The notes: a model not told the origin generated them from the letters alone. Shown: positions 46,914-56,297, counted from the first letter of the stretch. The stretch is DNA of 64,000 nucleotides from Pseudorhodobacter sp. E13 (GCF_003991405.1 NZ_RPEN01000154.1:124001-188000); one strand, 5' to 3'. Made by a program: numbers and translations.

Positions 46914-47350
46914 CCCCCGGCTTCCTTCGGAAAACGTGGGTCTTGCAAGAAAACGGCGTCGAAAATATCGAACACTGCCTGCGCGACCGGGGTGCCTAAC
47001 ACCTCATCGCGGTCCAGTGCCGCGCCGACCAAGGGGTTCTTGGCAATCCGCCGCGTCTTGGCATCTATCACCATGACCGCAGGGCCATCCGGCCCCAGAC
47101 CATAGCGCAGGGCAATCGCCACACGGTCCTCAGCCCCGGTGCCTTCGCCCCAAGCACCAAGGATCAGATCCAGATTGGCCGGATGCGCAGCAAAATCGGC
47201 ACCCGGCGTCCATTGCAGGAAATAGCTGGCCACGGTTTCGGCCCCGCTGCGATGCACCACACCCCAGATCGACTGGCTGGGCTGGCCGCAACAGTCACAT
47301 TGGCCCGCCGCCGCGCCCATTGCTTCCACCTCATAGGTCTGTGCTGTCAT
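46910..47350 (-). CDS. Conserved protein with N-terminal CxCC motif, unknown
   Basis: 146 residues. The N-terminus has GQCDCCGQPSQSIWGVVH, a likely metal-binding site, followed by SYFLQWTPGADFAAHPANLDL and a C-terminal ALDRDEVLGTPVAQAVFDI. No named family is recognised. Its stop shares a TTAA tetranucleotide with the convergent fusion gene at 46911-46913. No signal peptide is seen. Confidence 0.75.
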   Translation of the reverse strand: MTAQTYEVEAMGAAAGQCDCCGQPSQSIWGVVHRSGAETVASYFLQWTPGADFAAHPANLDLILGAWGEGTGAEDRVAIALRYGLGPDGPAVMVIDAKTRRIAKNPLVGAALDRDEVLGTPVAQAVFDIFDAVFLQDPRFPKEAGG

Positions 47351-47408
47351 CTATCCCTCTCCGCTTGCCTTGCCCCGGCCTAGCAAATCCCTGCGGCCTG
47401 AAACATAG

Positions 47409-47441
47409 CAAAACGGCGCGCAGGGTTTCCCCCACGCGCCG
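47409..47441 (-). terminator. Intrinsic terminator behind yceI
   Basis: A 7-bp stem CGGCGCG (47414-47420) and CGCGCCG (47435-47441) with a 14-nt loop, followed on the minus strand by TTTTG. It lies 26 nt after the YceI stop. Confidence 0.7.
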
Positions 47442-47466
47442 CTTCGTCTGCCCAAGGGCGAAAGCT

Positions 47467-48033
47467 TTACTCGGCCTTCATCGCCTCGATCGAGATCATC
47501 ACCTGCACCTCATCGGACACGAAGGGCGCAAACTGGCCCAAACCGAACTCCGACCGCACCAGCGTCGTGGTGCCGTTGAACCCGGCCCAAGGCTTGCCCG
47601 CCATCGGGTGATCGCCGATCTGGTTCAGCACCGCATCCAGCACGACCGATTTCGTCACGCCGTTCAATTCCAGATCGCCGGTGATCTTGGCGGTGGTTTC
47701 CCCCGTCACTTCAATCCCGGTGGAGGTGAATGTCACCATCTCATCCTCTGCCGCGTCAAAAAACTCGGCGGTCATGAAATGGTCAAAGCGTTCCTGCCAG
47801 CCGGTCAACATGCTGCGCACCGGAAAGGCCACCGACACGCTGGAGGCAGCAGGATTTTCCTGATCGAACATGATCTCACCGTCAAAGCCCGAGAACATGC
47901 CGTAAGTCGTCGAAAAGCCAAGGTGTTGATAGCTGAACACGATCTGGCTGTGGCTGGCATCCAGCACATATTTCACAGGTTCGGCCTGCGCGGCAGAGGC
48001 AGCAAGAAGGGCGGCGGCAATCATGTATTTCAC
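47467..48033 (-). CDS. YceI-family periplasmic protein
   Basis: A 188-residue protein starting GTG 48033 (TTGGAG upstream at good spacing), with a signal peptide MKYMIAAALLAASAAQAEP. The mature YceI lipocalin domain has YVLDASHSQIVFSYQHLGFS, SVAFPVRSMLTG and the beta strands ending VQVMISIEAMKAE. YceI proteins bind isoprenoid-like ligands. The free YceI lies 500 bp from a b561-YceI fusion, suggesting a related role. Confidence 0.92.
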   Translation of the reverse strand: MKYMIAAALLAASAAQAEPVKYVLDASHSQIVFSYQHLGFSTTYGMFSGFDGEIMFDQENPAASSVSVAFPVRSMLTGWQERFDHFMTAEFFDAAEDEMVTFTSTGIEVTGETTAKITGDLELNGVTKSVVLDAVLNQIGDHPMAGKPWAGFNGTTTLVRSEFGLGQFAPFVSDEVQVMISIEAMKAE

Positions 48034-48237
48034 GGCAAAAACTCCAATATGTTATGGCGAACCGGTCGCCTCGCGGTTTGGATACAAAAGGCCCCCTCAC
48101 TGCGATAGGCCCAAAAACCCACAGACCCCGCTCATTTTTGCACATCACGAAGGCGTCAGCTTGGGGCAGGCGCAATTGCCCCTTGCGCCAGACCGCACAG
48201 CCCTTAGGCTGCCGCAACCCGAACCAAAGGCGGATAT

Positions 48238-49083
48238 ATGAGCATTCTGGTCTTTTGCGCCGTTCTGGCCGCCGCCCTGCTGCATGCTGCGTGGAACGCG
48301 ATGGTCAAGGGGGCAACGGACAAACAGCTGAATATGGCGGCGGTGGTCATCGGGCATTTGCCACTGGCGCTGCTGGCGATTGTGTTTTCGCCCGCGCCCA
48401 GCCTTGATAGCCTGCCCTATCTGCTGACCGGGATCGCGCTGCATTTCGGCTATCAGATCACCTTGCTGAACGCCTATGGCGCAGGCGATCTGACACAGAT
48501 TTATCCGCTGGCGCGCGGCTCGGCCCCGATGGTGGTGGCGCTGGTGTCGGTTCTGTTTCTGGGCGTCACCTTGCAACCGATTGAAATCATGGGTGTTGTG
48601 ACAATCGGCATAGGTATCCTGTCCATCGCACTGGTGCGCAGATCGGACGGGCTGCGCAACGCCAAGGGGGCGAAACTGGCGCTGATCACCGGGGGGTTCA
48701 TTGCCGCCTATTCGCTGGTGGATGGCATGGGCGCGCGGGTCGCGGGCACGGCGATGGGGTTTTACGGCTGGCTTGCGGTGGGCAATGCGGCGCTGATGGC
48801 CGGGCTGATGGCGCTGCGCGCACCGCACCAGTTGCGCGCCTTGCGCACCGATGGCAAGCGCGTGTTCCTGCTTGGCGGCTCTGCCAGTTTTGCCGCCTTC
48901 GCGCTGGTGATCTGGTCTTTCACCCAAGCCCCCATCGCCCTTGTCGCGGCCCTGCGCGAAACCTCGATCATCTTTGCCCTACTGATCGGCGTGTTCTTTT
49001 TGAAAGAGCGGCTGAACCTTGCCAAAGTCGCCTCTACCGCGATCACCTTGCTGGGCGTGGCCCTGCTGCGACTTGCGAAATAG
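48238..49083 (+). CDS. EamA/DMT-family transporter
   Basis: A 281-residue inner-membrane protein with two EamA repeats and about ten hydrophobic helices. It begins SILVFCAVLAAALLHAAWNA, with LTQIYPLARGSAPMVVAL and ALRETSIIFALLIGVFFLKE typical of this superfamily. The divergent gap from YceI is 204 nt. The substrate is unknown. Confidence 0.88.
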   Translation: MSILVFCAVLAAALLHAAWNAMVKGATDKQLNMAAVVIGHLPLALLAIVFSPAPSLDSLPYLLTGIALHFGYQITLLNAYGAGDLTQIYPLARGSAPMVVALVSVLFLGVTLQPIEIMGVVTIGIGILSIALVRRSDGLRNAKGAKLALITGGFIAAYSLVDGMGARVAGTAMGFYGWLAVGNAALMAGLMALRAPHQLRALRTDGKRVFLLGGSASFAAFALVIWSFTQAPIALVAALRETSIIFALLIGVFFLKERLNLAKVASTAITLLGVALLRLAK

Positions 49084-49551
49084 ACGGCAAAGTCGCCGCG
49101 AGAATTTCCAGCCAATGACGCTGGCCTACAGCACAGGCATGACGGCGGTGCGCAATTATGCCAGTGAACCGGATGTCAAAGTGGCGGCAGGTGCCGTTAC
49201 CAACGGGCCAGATGGCAGCATCATCAACAGCACATCTGACAGCGTAAAATATTTCAACCATGGCCAAGGTTGATACCCTGTTTGGCAAACTGATAGGCTT
49301 GGTGTGCTTTGCGCGCAGGGTCATGATCGCGATTACCTCGGGCATTACCCCCCAAAAACAGTGCCAACATGGGCTTCATCGCGCCCTCCCGCGATAGCGC
49401 CTTTCCCCTTGCAATCCTGCCCCTGCCCCGCTAAAGCACCCCAATCTTGCCGCACCTTTCTTTTGATCCGGTGCAGCCTCTCGTGGTCGGGACGCGGCAA
49501 GGTGGTGACCCCGACCTATGAAATGCACCATAAGTAATGAACGGAGACAGC
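49084..49551. other. 468-bp region upstream of rpsF without a confident gene
   Basis: An open frame at 49115-49273 encodes 52 residues (MTLAYSTGMTAVRNYASEPD at the start, SVKYFNHGQG at the end), but it has no ribosome site and no family I recognise. The rest holds no clear hairpin or promoter. The rpsF promoter presumably lies here. Confidence 0.4.
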
Positions 49552-49956
49552 ATGCCGCTTTACGAGCATGTCATGATCGCGCGTCAGGATCTTTCCAGCA
49601 CGCAAGCCGAAGGGCTCATCGAACACTTCTCCACAGTGCTTGCAGACAACGGCGGGAAAGTCGTTGAAAACGAGTATTGGGGCGTCAAGACGATGGCCTA
49701 CAAGATCAACAAGAACCGCAAGGGCCACTATGCCTTCCTGCGCTCGGATGCTCCGGCTTCCGCAGTTCAGGAAATGGAACGCCTGATGCGCCTGCACGAT
49801 GATGTGATGCGTGTGCTGACCATCAAGGTCGACGCCCACGAAGAAGGTCCGTCCGTCCAGATGCAAAAGCGTGACGACCGCGAGCGTGGTGACCGTGGCG
49901 ACCGTGGCGGCGACCGCCCCGATCGTGGTGACCGCGGCGACCGTCCGCGTCGTTGA
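49552..49956 (+). CDS. rpsF: 30S ribosomal protein S6
   Basis: 134 residues. The S6 fold ([16 protein letters not shown], then [20 protein letters not shown] and [20 protein letters not shown]) is followed by a C-terminal low-complexity tail of repeated Gly-Asp-Arg, longer than in E. coli S6. GGAGA precedes ATG 49552. First gene of the rpsF-rpsR-rplI operon (27- and 12-nt gaps). Confidence 0.97.
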   Translation: MPLYEHVMIARQDLSSTQAEGLIEHFSTVLADNGGKVVENEYWGVKTMAYKINKNRKGHYAFLRSDAPASAVQEMERLMRLHDDVMRVLTIKVDAHEEGPSVQMQKRDDRERGDRGDRGGDRPDRGDRGDRPRR

Positions 49957-49983
49957 TCTCTGGCTTAGGAAAGGACCATTCAA

Positions 49984-50211
49984 ATGGCGAATAAACCCTT
50001 CTTCCGTCGCCGCAAGGTCTGCCCCTTCTCGGGCGACAATGCACCGGCGATCGACTACAAAGATACGCGCCTGCTTCAGCGCTACATCTCCGAGCGTGGC
50101 AAGATCGTGCCGTCGCGCATCACCGCCGTTTCGGCGAAAAAGCAGCGTGAGCTGGCCCGTGCGATCAAGCGCGCCCGTTTCCTCGCCCTGCTGCCCTATG
50201 CTGTGAAATAA
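49984..50211 (+). CDS. rpsR: 30S ribosomal protein S18
   Basis: 75 residues: [40 protein letters not shown] and a C-terminal [13 protein letters not shown], the S18 signature. It sits between rpsF and rplI as in most bacteria. Confidence 0.98.
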   Translation: MANKPFFRRRKVCPFSGDNAPAIDYKDTRLLQRYISERGKIVPSRITAVSAKKQRELARAIKRARFLALLPYAVK

Positions 50212-50223
50212 GGAGCACCAGAC

Positions 50224-50808
50224 ATGCAAGTGATCCTTCTTGAACGCGTCGCAAAGCTTGGCCAGATGGGCGAAGTCGTCAATGTAAAAGACGGCTATGC
50301 CCGTAACTTCCTGCTGCCGCAGGGCAAGGCATTGCGCGCCAATGATGGCAACATCAAATCGTTTGAGGCCCGCAAGGCCCAACTCGAAGCGCAAAACCTC
50401 GAGACCAAGAAAGAGGCTGAAGCCGTTTCCGCCAAGCTGGACGGTCAGACCTTCGTCATCATCCGCTCCGCATCCGATGCGGGCGCGCTTTACGGTTCGG
50501 TCACGACCCGTGACGCGGCAGATGCAGCAACCGAGGCCGGCTTTACCGTTGGTCGTGGTCAGGTCACGCTGGACAAGCCGATCAAGGAACTGGGCCTGCA
50601 CACCGTTTCGGTCGTGTTGCACCCGGAAGTGACGGCGAAAATCGTCATCAACGTGGCCCGTTCGGCAGAAGAAGCCGAACTGCAAGCGGCAGGCAAGTCC
50701 ATTCAGGAACTGGCCGCCGAAGCAGAAGCTGCGGCAGAATTTGAAATCGCTGAACTCTTTGACGAGATCGGCGCTGCGAATGAAGATGGCGAGGATATGG
50801 GCCGCTAA
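50224..50808 (+). CDS. rplI: 50S ribosomal protein L9
   Basis: 194 residues: the N-terminal RNA-binding domain [33 protein letters not shown], a central linking helix and the C-terminal domain ([18 protein letters not shown]), then an acidic, Ala/Glu-rich extension typical of alphaproteobacteria. Last gene of the operon, followed by a strong terminator. Confidence 0.97.
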   Translation: MQVILLERVAKLGQMGEVVNVKDGYARNFLLPQGKALRANDGNIKSFEARKAQLEAQNLETKKEAEAVSAKLDGQTFVIIRSASDAGALYGSVTTRDAADAATEAGFTVGRGQVTLDKPIKELGLHTVSVVLHPEVTAKIVINVARSAEEAELQAAGKSIQELAAEAEAAAEFEIAELFDEIGAANEDGEDMGR

Positions 50809-50832
50809 TCGCGCCCTGCCTTCAGCAAACAG

Positions 50833-50866
50833 AACCGCGCAAGGGCAACTTTGCGCGGTTTTTTCA
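50833..50866 (+). terminator. Intrinsic terminator of the rpsF-rpsR-rplI operon
   Basis: A perfect 10-bp stem AACCGCGCAA (50833-50842) and TTGCGCGGTT (50851-50860), then TTTT. It begins 25 nt after the rplI stop. Confidence 0.9.
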
Positions 50867-50871
50867 TGGCC

Positions 50872-51405
50872 TTACGCGCGCGCACGCGCTTGCGCCCGCG
50901 AGGCGGCAAGCTGCCGGGCAAAGGCTGCGCGGGCGGGGTCGGCCCCGGCAGGCAGTGCCGCCACCACGGTTTCCGCCCAATCCAGATAGGCCAATTGCCG
51001 CGCTTGCGGCCAATGCAGCGGCGGGGTTTCCCCCACGGCCCGGATGTTTGACAGCTTGTCACAAATCTTCACCAGCGCGGCCTCTGGCAATTTCCCCGCC
51101 GCATTGACGATCTGCATGCGCTTGCGCTCGGCTTTCTCCAGCGATTTGTCGTCGGTTAGTTGCGCCACGATGGCCGCGATCTTTGGCCCGAAATGGGTTT
51201 CGATATCGGCGGCGGTGGTGTCGCAATCCTCTACCGTGTCATGCAGCCAGGCGGCAATGATCGCCGCCTCGGACCCGCCATGCCGCGCGACCAGATCGGC
51301 GACTTCTTCCAGATGGATGACATAGGGCTCTGCCCCGGCACCTTTGCGGGTTTGTCCGGCATGGGCGCGGGTGGCAAAGGCTTTTGCCTGTTCGATGGTG
51401 GTCAT
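50872..51405 (-). CDS. HD-domain protein (RelA/SpoT-type hydrolase-like)
   Basis: A 177-residue single-domain protein with RAHAGQTRKGAGAEPYVIHL, the metal-binding HD in AAWLHDTVEDCDTTAADIE, and KICDKLSNIRAV. It resembles the ppGpp-hydrolysing HD domain of small SpoT-like and MESH1-like proteins, without synthetase or TGS regions. The substrate is inferred only from family resemblance. ATG 51405 has GAGAGG upstream; the frame to 51492 was rejected. Confidence 0.85.
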   Translation of the reverse strand: MTTIEQAKAFATRAHAGQTRKGAGAEPYVIHLEEVADLVARHGGSEAAIIAAWLHDTVEDCDTTAADIETHFGPKIAAIVAQLTDDKSLEKAERKRMQIVNAAGKLPEAALVKICDKLSNIRAVGETPPLHWPQARQLAYLDWAETVVAALPAGADPARAAFARQLAASRAQARARA

Positions 51406-51547
51406 GGAACCTCTCTTTTCAGGACCGCGCGCGCCAAACGGAATTACCGTTTCGCGGGTCTGGTCACTTGTGATGTCGGGGAATGAAGGCACATGCCTTC
51501 ACCCGCAATGCTAGAGAGGTCGCACCCCAAAGGCAAGGCCCTGTGTG

Positions 51548-52291
51548 TTACAGCGGGCCGAACCGCGCCGCCACGCGGGCTGCATGTTCGGCCACGGGCA
51601 TCTTGCCCCTGCCCCAGATCGCCAGCATCTCTGCCCATGTCATTTCGGCAAAGGCCACCTCATCGCCTTCGACACTTTCGGCAAAGAGTTTCACATCGGC
51701 CCGATGCGCGGCAATCCGGTCCGGGTCCACCGCGCGGCCATTGGCCCAAGTGCCCGGTTCGGCATACAGATACAGCAAGACTGGGCGCAGATTGCGGCGT
51801 TGGCCTTCGGTGCGCAGGCCGTAGGCATGTTTGACCAATTGCACATCATCCAAGGCCGCGAAACGCCGTGCGCCATTGGCATGGGTGCGGCGCAGACGTG
51901 TGTAGCCTTCCATATTCTCGCCCCAGACCTTGCGGTCATAGCTTTCGGCAAATTCGTTTTTCTTGGCCGGGCGGAAGGGTTCATAGCGTTTCGATTCCAC
52001 CCCGATCAGATAGCGATCCGTGACAATCGCGGCATCGAGCCAAGGGTGCTTGCCGCCTGCCCAAGGAAAGCGCATCTCGGCCTCGATCGAAACGGATTTG
52101 GCCTGCCCCATACCGCCGGGCAATTGCGGAAACATCTCGGGCCGTTCCAGAAACCAGCCAAAAGCATTGGCGGCCAAGGCGGCGGATGATTCCGGGCTGT
52201 CAAACTTACCGGATTTCAGCTCATTCCCCGGCGCCTTGCCAAGCATGGCCAGTATTTGATCAGCGGGAAGGCCGGGAAGGAAATCGGGCAT
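51548..52291 (-). CDS. Unknown protein with PD-(D/E)XK-like motif
   Basis: 247 residues with a D86...E99-x-K101 pattern (HPWLDAAIVTD then YLIGVESKRYEPFR), which fits the PD-(D/E)XK nuclease fold. The region after it (YDRKVWGENMEGYTRLR, LRPVLLYLYAEPG) is also in keeping with a nuclease-like fold; similar proteins are sometimes annotated as putative restriction endonucleases. No partner methylase is visible. The assignment is inference from one motif and its spacing. Confidence 0.55.
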   Translation of the reverse strand: MPDFLPGLPADQILAMLGKAPGNELKSGKFDSPESSAALAANAFGWFLERPEMFPQLPGGMGQAKSVSIEAEMRFPWAGGKHPWLDAAIVTDRYLIGVESKRYEPFRPAKKNEFAESYDRKVWGENMEGYTRLRRTHANGARRFAALDDVQLVKHAYGLRTEGQRRNLRPVLLYLYAEPGTWANGRAVDPDRIAAHRADVKLFAESVEGDEVAFAEMTWAEMLAIWGRGKMPVAEHAARVAARFGPL

Positions 52292-52321
52292 GGGGTGAAC
52301 CTTTCAAGGGCGCGCGCGGAT

Positions 52322-52366
52322 GGGGGGCCGGGGGCCTCCGGCGGGGATATTTTTGCCGAAAAGAAA
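52322..52366 (+). repeat. Dispersed palindrome-plus-tail element, copy 3
   Basis: GGGGGGCCGGGGGCCTCCGG followed by CGGGGATATTTTTGCCGAAA and AGAAAG. Same tail as the elements at 15506 and 44511, here between two minus-strand genes in antisense orientation, so it is not simply their terminator. Confidence 0.65.
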
Positions 52367-52438
52367 GCGCGGGCGCAAAGGAAAAGGGCCGCGCTGGTTG
52401 GCACGGCCCCGATCCGACTATCGGCCCAAGCGGCTGGA

Positions 52439-53773
52439 TTACATTTCGTCCAGGGCTTCGATGGCTTTTTGCAGGTCTTCCTTGCTGACCGTCTTGTCCG
52501 AGACTTTTGCCCCGGCGACGATATGGTCGACCACTTTGTCTTCGAAGATCGGCGCGCGCAGTTGCTGCTGCATCTGGGCGTTCTTTTGCACGAACTCAAA
52601 GAACTGACGCTCTTGCCCCGGATATTGGCGGGCTTGCTGCATGACAGCTTGGGTCATTTCCTGATCGGTCACGGTGATTTCAGCCTTGCGGCCCACTTCG
52701 GCCAGCAACAGGCCCAAACGCACGCGACGCTCGGCCAGTTTCTTATGCTCATCCGTGGTTTCGATATTGCCGTGGTTATGGTCGTGAACCTCGGGGTTTT
52801 CTTCGTGCCACAGTTGATGCGCGATCTGGCCCGCTTCGGCTTCGACCAGAGACTGCGGCAGTTCAAACTTGACCAGCGTGTCGAGCTGATCCAGCAGCGC
52901 CCGCTTCATCACAGCGCGCGAGGCACCGTTATATTCGGCTTCCAGACGTTCGGCGATCTGGCCTTTCAGGGCGGCCAGATCTTCGGCGCCGTATTTCTTG
53001 GCCAGTTCGTCGTCAATCTCTGCCGCTTTCGGGGCTTTGACCGCTTTGACCGTGCATTCGAACACAGCCGCTTTGCCAGCCAGATGGGCCGCGCCGTATT
53101 GTTCCGGGAAGGTCACGTCAACCTTGACTTCGTCACCGGCTTTTGCGCCGACAAGCTGCGCCTCAAAGCCCGGGATGAAGGAGTTGGAACCCAGCACCAG
53201 CGGGTAATCTTCGCCCGAGCCGCCTTCGAAATAGTCACCATCGACCGAACCCTTGAAGTCGATCACAACCTGATCGCCGTCCTTGGCCTTGGAGCCTTTC
53301 TTGCGGTCTTCAAAGTTTTGTGCGGATTCGGCCAGATTTGCCAGCGCTTCATCCACAGCCGTGTCTTCGGCCTTCACGACCAGTCGTTCCAGCGTGACCT
53401 TGCTTGCATCCACATCCGGGATTGCCGGCAGGGCTTCATAGGTCATGGTGACCACAACGTCCTGGCCTTCTTTCCACTCTTCGCCGTCAACCATCTTTAC
53501 ATCGGGTTGCATGGCCGGGCGGTCGCCGGATTTATCAAAATGGTCTTTCATCGCGCTGTCGATGGCATCCTGCATCGCTTCGCCCATGATCCGCGGGCCG
53601 AACTGCTTGCGCAGCATCGCCATTGGCACTTTACCCTTGCGGAAGCCCTTCATTTCGACTTCGGGCTGCGCCTCGACCAGTTTTTCTTGCACTTTCGCGT
53701 CAAGTTCTGCCGCCGTCACCGTGATGGTGTAACCGCGCTTGAGGCCTTCGTTCAGGGTCTCAGTGACCTGCAT
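52439..53773 (-). CDS. tig: Trigger factor
   Basis: A ribosome-associated chaperone with peptidyl-prolyl isomerase activity. 444 residues in the standard layout: an N-terminal ribosome-binding domain ([17 protein letters not shown] signature), an FKBP-like central domain ([20 protein letters not shown]) and a C-terminal helical arm domain. tRNA-Leu lies 25 bp upstream on the same strand. Confidence 0.97.
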   Translation of the reverse strand: MQVTETLNEGLKRGYTITVTAAELDAKVQEKLVEAQPEVEMKGFRKGKVPMAMLRKQFGPRIMGEAMQDAIDSAMKDHFDKSGDRPAMQPDVKMVDGEEWKEGQDVVVTMTYEALPAIPDVDASKVTLERLVVKAEDTAVDEALANLAESAQNFEDRKKGSKAKDGDQVVIDFKGSVDGDYFEGGSGEDYPLVLGSNSFIPGFEAQLVGAKAGDEVKVDVTFPEQYGAAHLAGKAAVFECTVKAVKAPKAAEIDDELAKKYGAEDLAALKGQIAERLEAEYNGASRAVMKRALLDQLDTLVKFELPQSLVEAEAGQIAHQLWHEENPEVHDHNHGNIETTDEHKKLAERRVRLGLLLAEVGRKAEITVTDQEMTQAVMQQARQYPGQERQFFEFVQKNAQMQQQLRAPIFEDKVVDHIVAGAKVSDKTVSKEDLQKAIEALDEM

Positions 53774-53797
53774 GTAAATCCATCCTTCTCATATATC

Positions 53798-53882
53798 TGG
53801 TGCGGGTAGAGGGACTTGAACCCCCACGCCTTGCGGCGCCAGAACCTAAATCTGGTGCGTCTGCCAATTTCGCCATACCCGC
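53798..53882 (-). tRNA. tRNA-Leu (anticodon TAG)
   Basis: Read on the minus strand it folds as a type II tRNA: acceptor arms GCGGGTA and TACCCGC, anticodon stem CCAGA/TCTGG with loop TTTAGGT (TAG), a long variable arm, T-arm GGGGGTTCAAGTCCC, and an encoded CCA end (complement of 53798-53800). Confidence 0.93.
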
Positions 53883-54084
53883 ATCTCATCCACGCGACCT
53901 TTGACCTTGTGCCACAGGCCGCGATGAAATTCCGCGCCCTTCTAGCAAAGCCGCGCGCGGGATGCGAGAGGAAAAGATTGCCTTAAAATGGATAGATTCA
54001 AAATCGAAGTTTGACGTCTCATTGACTCATTGCCGCCACATTTCAAAGCGAAGAAGGATGCAGGGATCAAGGAAAGCACACACA

Positions 54085-54555
54085 ATGACACAGAACGCTG
54101 ACACCATCGACCGCACCGAGACCACGCTGACCAATGGGCTGGTTGCCGGCACCACGGTTTTGACCCTGTCGGGTGAAATGCCGGTGGAATATATTTCTGT
54201 GGGGGATCGGATCATCACCCGCTCTGGCGCGCGGGCTGTAAAAGCTGTGCGTTCCGCTGTTATGCCAAGTGCGAAACTGGTGTGCATTTCGGCTTCGGCC
54301 CTTGGGGTGGAACAGCCCGAGGAAGACATGCGCGTCGCCCCCGATCAGGGCATCCATATCCGCGACTGGCGCGCCAAGGCACTGAAAGGTGTGGCGCAAG
54401 CCGTGATCCCTGCCAAGGAACTGGCGGATGGCGAATATATCCGCGTTGAAACGGCTTTGGGTGTTTGCCTTTACAGCTTGGAATTTGACGGTGCCGAAGT
54501 GATCTATGCCAATGGCGTGGAAGTGACCTGCGCCCCCGCCTCGGTTTCTGCCTGA
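54085..54555 (+). CDS. Hint-domain protein lacking the usual Cys nucleophile
   Basis: A 156-residue protein with a Hint-fold pattern: LVAGTTVLTLSGEMPVEYIS and VGDRIITRSGARAVKAVRS, then VEYGVCLYSLEF-like VETALGVCLYSLEFDGAEVI. The position that is normally Cys before the AGT motif is Gly-Leu-Val, so self-splicing or autoprocessing is doubtful. Start ATG 54085 (AAGGA upstream); an open frame from 53962 was rejected. Stand-alone Hint proteins are common in Rhodobacteraceae. It has its own hairpin terminator. Confidence 0.75.
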   Translation: MTQNADTIDRTETTLTNGLVAGTTVLTLSGEMPVEYISVGDRIITRSGARAVKAVRSAVMPSAKLVCISASALGVEQPEEDMRVAPDQGIHIRDWRAKALKGVAQAVIPAKELADGEYIRVETALGVCLYSLEFDGAEVIYANGVEVTCAPASVSA

Positions 54556-54588
54556 TCTATTCCCCCTGTTTTCCCTGATCTTCCCGGT

Positions 54589-54619
54589 AAGCCCGCCTCC
54601 GCAAGGACGGTGGGCTTTT
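54589..54619 (+). terminator. Intrinsic terminator behind the Hint gene
   Basis: A 9-bp stem with one G-T pair: AAGCCCGCC (54589-54597) and GGTGGGCTT (54609-54617), then TTCC. Confidence 0.75.
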
Positions 54620-54629
54620 CCTTTGGCGG

Positions 54630-56297
54630 CTAGAGGCCCAGACCGCGAAAGACCTTTGGCACTTCTTCGGGCAAATCCTCGGCAATCAGGCCGGGGCCGA
54701 AGGACCGCGCGCATTCCACATGCAGCCAAGCGCCGATTTCCGCGGCTTGCATCGGTGCAAATCCCCGCGCCAAAAGCCCCGTGATAAACCCCGCCAGCAC
54801 ATCGCCCGACCCTGCCGTTGCCAACCATGGGGCGGCACGACCATAGGCTGCCGCGTTGATGGCGCAGCGCCCATTGGGGGTTGCAATCACCGTGTCGGGG
54901 CCTTTGAACAGCACCACACAGCCCGCGCGCCTTGCTGCCTCTCGCGTCGCATCCACCTTTGAATAGGCGGGGCCTTTGGTGGCCGGTTCATTCAACTTGG
55001 CCGCGATATCGGGGAACAGACGCGCAAATTCGCCGGCATGGGGCGTCAGCACGCAGGCATCGTGCAGCTTTCCGAACAACGCCGAATCCCCGGCCAAAAG
55101 GGTCAAGGCATCGGCATCCAACACGGTCGGTCGGGGTTTATCCCGCCCCGCGTCCAACGCCGCGGCAATCAACTCTGCCTGTTTTGCCGTGGTTCCCAAC
55201 CCCGGCCCAAGGCAAAGCGCCTTGATTCGCCCGTCTTGCAGCACATCTGCCAAAGCCGCCGAATCCGCGATGGGTTTAAGCATGACCGCATTCAACTGCG
55301 CCGCATTCACCATCACCGCCGAAGGCGGGCAGCCCAGCGTCACCAACCCTGCCCCAACCCGCAACGCGCCCCGCGCCGCCAGACGGGCAGCGCCGCCACG
55401 CGTCATCCCGCCAGAAAGAACAAGCGCGTGGCCGTGGGTGAATTTATGCGCGGCATGTGCAGCGTCCCATCCCTGTTTTCCCAGCATTTCGGCACGAAAA
55501 CTGCCGGGATGTCGGATATCGGCGTCCGATGTGCGCGAAACCGGTTCAACCAAACCCAGCAGCACAGGACGCAGCGCGCCGCGCCACACACCGGAAACCT
55601 GCCGCGGCGCCACATGTTGCCGCCATGGGGCGATACCGATGTCTTGCACAACCACCTTACCGCACAGCTCTGGCCCCGCTGCCAGAACGTGCCCCGCCTT
55701 CAGGCTATCAAACGCCACGGTCAGACGTGCGGTAGGCACCGACGATCCGCCAATCAGCATGCGCCCGCTGTTCAGGCACAGGCCCGAAGGCGCATCCACC
55801 GCGACAAGCCGTGGCTGATAATAGCCTTTATCGCCATTCCGCCCGCCAAGATGGGTCAGCACGTTGCGCAATTCATCTGCCGGAGGTCGCGACAGCCCGG
55901 TGCCGAAAACAGCGTCGATATAAAGATCGCTTTCACCGCCGCTGCGCAGGTTTTGTTCCGTCAGCGCCTCTGTTGGCCCCAGATCGGCCCAAGCCTTCGC
56001 GTTTGTTGCAGCATCTGCGGGCATTGCGTCTGGCACAGCGGCTGCCAGAACGCGCACCTCCCAGCCCCATTCCTTCAACAGCCTTGCCACGACAAACCCG
56101 TCGCCGCCGTTATTGCCCGGGCCGCACAGCACGACCGCGCGGTGGGATGTGGCGCGCAGCGCGGGCCATTCGGCAAAAATCGCCTCGAAAACGCCGCGCC
56201 CGGCACGTTCCATCAGCTCCAACCCCGTGACGCTGCCAGAGGCGATTGCCGCCTGTTCAATGGCGCGCATTTGGGCAGCGGTCAGCAGTTCGGTCAT
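54630..56297 (-). CDS. nnr: Bifunctional NAD(P)HX epimerase/dehydratase
   Basis: Repairs hydrated NADH/NADPH. 555 residues: the N-terminal YjeF_N epimerase domain (AVVLCGPGNNGGDGFVVARLL, given as GPGNNGGDG) and the C-terminal carbohydrate-kinase-like ADP-dependent dehydratase domain (ALVLSGGMTRGGAARLAARG, VLTPHAGEFARLF, TAGSGDVLAGFITGLLARGF). Convergent with the Hint-domain gene and divergent from glnB by 175 nt. Confidence 0.95.
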   Translation of the reverse strand: MTELLTAAQMRAIEQAAIASGSVTGLELMERAGRGVFEAIFAEWPALRATSHRAVVLCGPGNNGGDGFVVARLLKEWGWEVRVLAAAVPDAMPADAATNAKAWADLGPTEALTEQNLRSGGESDLYIDAVFGTGLSRPPADELRNVLTHLGGRNGDKGYYQPRLVAVDAPSGLCLNSGRMLIGGSSVPTARLTVAFDSLKAGHVLAAGPELCGKVVVQDIGIAPWRQHVAPRQVSGVWRGALRPVLLGLVEPVSRTSDADIRHPGSFRAEMLGKQGWDAAHAAHKFTHGHALVLSGGMTRGGAARLAARGALRVGAGLVTLGCPPSAVMVNAAQLNAVMLKPIADSAALADVLQDGRIKALCLGPGLGTTAKQAELIAAALDAGRDKPRPTVLDADALTLLAGDSALFGKLHDACVLTPHAGEFARLFPDIAAKLNEPATKGPAYSKVDATREAARRAGCVVLFKGPDTVIATPNGRCAINAAAYGRAAPWLATAGSGDVLAGFITGLLARGFAPMQAAEIGAWLHVECARSFGPGLIAEDLPEEVPKVFRGLGL

